Source of the DNA: ZC4RG17 sp035304485
GTDB lineage: Bacteria; Actinomycetota; Acidimicrobiia; Spongiisociales; ZC4RG35
DNA length: 31,364 nt
Direction of reading: 5' to 3'
Assembly (NCBI GenBank): GCA_035304485.1
Contig: DATGPZ010000025.1
Location: forward strand, 1-31,364
This document shows positions 30,246 through 31,364 of this stretch, piece by piece. Under the pieces are notes generated by a model. That model was not told the origin of the DNA. It was given only the letters and a program-made list of their open reading frames with translations, and did no database searches. The position numbers and the translations under genes are program-made. Position 1 is the stretch's first letter; each line of letters starts with the position of its first letter.

Positions 30246-31322
30246 CTAGGGCCGATAGTAAGCCGCCTCGACGTCGAAGTCCTCGGATACGAGTCCTTCC
30301 GAGACGAGCACATCCATCCACTGACTCCAACTCTCGTCGTCGAATCCGGGACGGAAGGCGGGTAGTCGGATCTGGGCCGCCATCTCAGGGGGAATGGCAG
30401 TGAACTCTGAGATCACCTGCCGCACTGTGTCGGGGTTCTCTTCGGCGAAGGCCATGGCATTGTCCATTCCGCGGATGAATCGATCGACCACATCGGTGTT
30501 GGCGCTGATGAACTGCTCTGACGCCAACATGACGCTCTGTGCCAACTCGGGCTCCTGGCCTTCGCTGGCCGACATCAGGATCTGGCCGCCTTGGGCTTCG
30601 CTGAGAGTGGCGAATGGTTCGACTGCCAGAACGGCATCGACGTCTCCGGCTGCGACCGCCTCCGGCATCGCGGGGAACGGCAGTTCGGTGAATTCGATCG
30701 ACGAGGTGTCCACCCCCTCCGAGCGCAACGCGTTCAGGAGGCTGAGGTGGGGGAGCTGATACAGGACGTCCACGGCCACCGTTCTGCCCGCCAGATCGGC
30801 CGGGGAGGAGATCCCGGAGTCGGGGTTGACGACGAGCTGGATGAAGTGGTCCTCGGGTTCGAGAGAATTCTTGCTGGCTGCCGCCACACCCTGGACGGCC
30901 AACCCGTTCTCACGCGCCACCATCACCGCAGGCGCATTCAGGAAGGCGAAGTCGATGTCACCGCTCAAGACCGACGGGATCATGCTCGGCGGTTCGGCTT
31001 CGGTGAGCGTTACGTCGAGTCCCTCAGCCTCGAAGAAGCCCTCGTTGACTCCGAGGTGCAGGGCAGCCGCGGCCGACACTGGAATGTAGGCCGCGTTCAC
31101 GCTGATGAGCTCGTCCGCAGCCGTGTCTGCTGTCGTCTCGGAAGTCTCGTCTTCCTCTTCGGCCGGAGTCTGCGTGTCCGCGGTCGTCGATGCCGGTGCG
31201 GTCGAGGCGGGCGCGCCTTCGGTCGTTTCCGTGGCATCGTTGCCATCGCCACAGCCGGCGACCAACACGGCCAACACAAGCAGGGTCGTTAGAACCCTGA
31301 ATCGTCTCGCCAGGGACTGCAT
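30246..31322 (-). CDS. ABC substrate-binding lipoprotein (NMT1/SsuA-like)
   Basis: A 358-residue lipoprotein. The signal peptide has R-R-F-R and a hydrophobic core, ending in V-A-G-C with C24 lipidated. A Thr/Ala/Glu-rich linker of about 45 residues follows, then a type II binding domain of the NMT1/THI5-SsuA class: I-P-V-S-A-A-A-A-L-H-L-G-V-N-E-G-F-F near 80-97, then G-D-I-D-F-A-F and D-V-D-A-V-L-A-V-E-P. Ligands in this class include sulfonates, thiamine precursors, nitrate and aromatic acids, so the ligand cannot be fixed by sequence. The ATG has an AGGAGG site 8 bases upstream. As the first gene before the permeases and ATPase, it probably heads the whole minus-strand cluster. Confidence 0.93.
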   Translation of the reverse strand: MQSLARRFRVLTTLLVLAVLVAGCGDGNDATETTEGAPASTAPASTTADTQTPAEEEDETSETTADTAADELISVNAAYIPVSAAAALHLGVNEGFFEAEGLDVTLTEAEPPSMIPSVLSGDIDFAFLNAPAVMVARENGLAVQGVAAASKNSLEPEDHFIQLVVNPDSGISSPADLAGRTVAVDVLYQLPHLSLLNALRSEGVDTSSIEFTELPFPAMPEAVAAGDVDAVLAVEPFATLSEAQGGQILMSASEGQEPELAQSVMLASEQFISANTDVVDRFIRGMDNAMAFAEENPDTVRQVISEFTAIPPEMAAQIRLPAFRPGFDDESWSQWMDVLVSEGLVSEDFDVEAAYYRP

Positions 31323-31337
31323 GATCAGCGCCTCCTA

Positions 31338-31353
31338 TTAACTACTCGCGTAG
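31338..31353. promoter_or_regulatory. Operator-like palindrome before the binding-protein gene
   Basis: On the minus strand, CTACGCGAGTAGTTAA; CTAC-N4-GTAG with a conserved TTA tail. It matches the site before the TrmB-type gene at 13 of 16 positions and lies about 16 bases before the start codon, next to the AGGAGG. The rest of the promoter is beyond the window. Confidence 0.6.
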
Positions 31354-31364
31354 GGACGATAGGC

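Noticed and set aside
1..31364. CRISPR arrays, tRNA or rRNA genes, insertion sequences and phage genes
   Set aside because: None seen: no spaced direct repeats, no cloverleaf or rRNA sequence, and no transposase or integrase motifs in any frame.

Overview
The window is high-GC, densely packed bacterial DNA. It looks like a chromosome segment of an actinomycetote, perhaps an environmental Acidimicrobiia-type lineage; this placement is inferred from gene content and style, not from a marker gene. Supporting signs are the lhr-nei gene pair, a MEDS-ATPase protein, NarL-type two-component genes, a Cpe/LpqF-type lipoprotein, many acidic proteins, GTG/TTG starts, and many starts that have a TAnnnT -10 box only 6-8 bases upstream instead of a Shine-Dalgarno site (leaderless mRNA). 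No rRNA, tRNA, CRISPR or insertion sequence was found.

Left part (1-6.6 kb): a stress-type partner-switching set. It holds a MEDS-ATPase protein, an RsbW-like ATPase with an overlapping small partner gene, a STAS protein, and a 1055-residue PAS/GAF/SpoIIE-type phosphatase. A DMT/EamA exporter gene sits inside this set. It is preceded by what I read as a ykkC-family (guanidine-I-like) riboswitch, with a visible alternative pairing that would mask the ribosome binding site. Bases 1-51 hold nothing I can call.

Middle part (6.6-22.2 kb): an lhr-nei DNA repair pair; a marR/yceI divergent pair with overlapping promoters and two operator-like palindromes; a strong terminator; a gene-poor stretch with two large hairpins (13182-13563); a TerC-family membrane protein; an ECF sigma factor fused to a membrane segment and a repetitive outer tail; a dienoyl-CoA isomerase-like crotonase behind a NatAB-type ABC exporter; and a histidine kinase, response regulator and beta-lactamase-fold lipoprotein in one operon.

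Right part (22.2-31.3 kb, all minus strand): a catabolic and uptake cluster. It has a substrate-binding lipoprotein, two permeases and an ATPase of the SsuABC/TauABC type, then a PcaF/PaaJ-like thiolase, an unusual amidohydrolase-fold protein, an SDR dehydrogenase, an aryl-acid adenylating enzyme whose pocket residues fit the salicylate code known from the DhbE family, and a TrmB-type regulator. A CTAC...GTAG palindrome recurs at three promoter or leader positions of this cluster. The best-supported reading is import and CoA-dependent breakdown of an aromatic acid such as salicylate or a relative, under TrmB-type control. The substrate is inferred.
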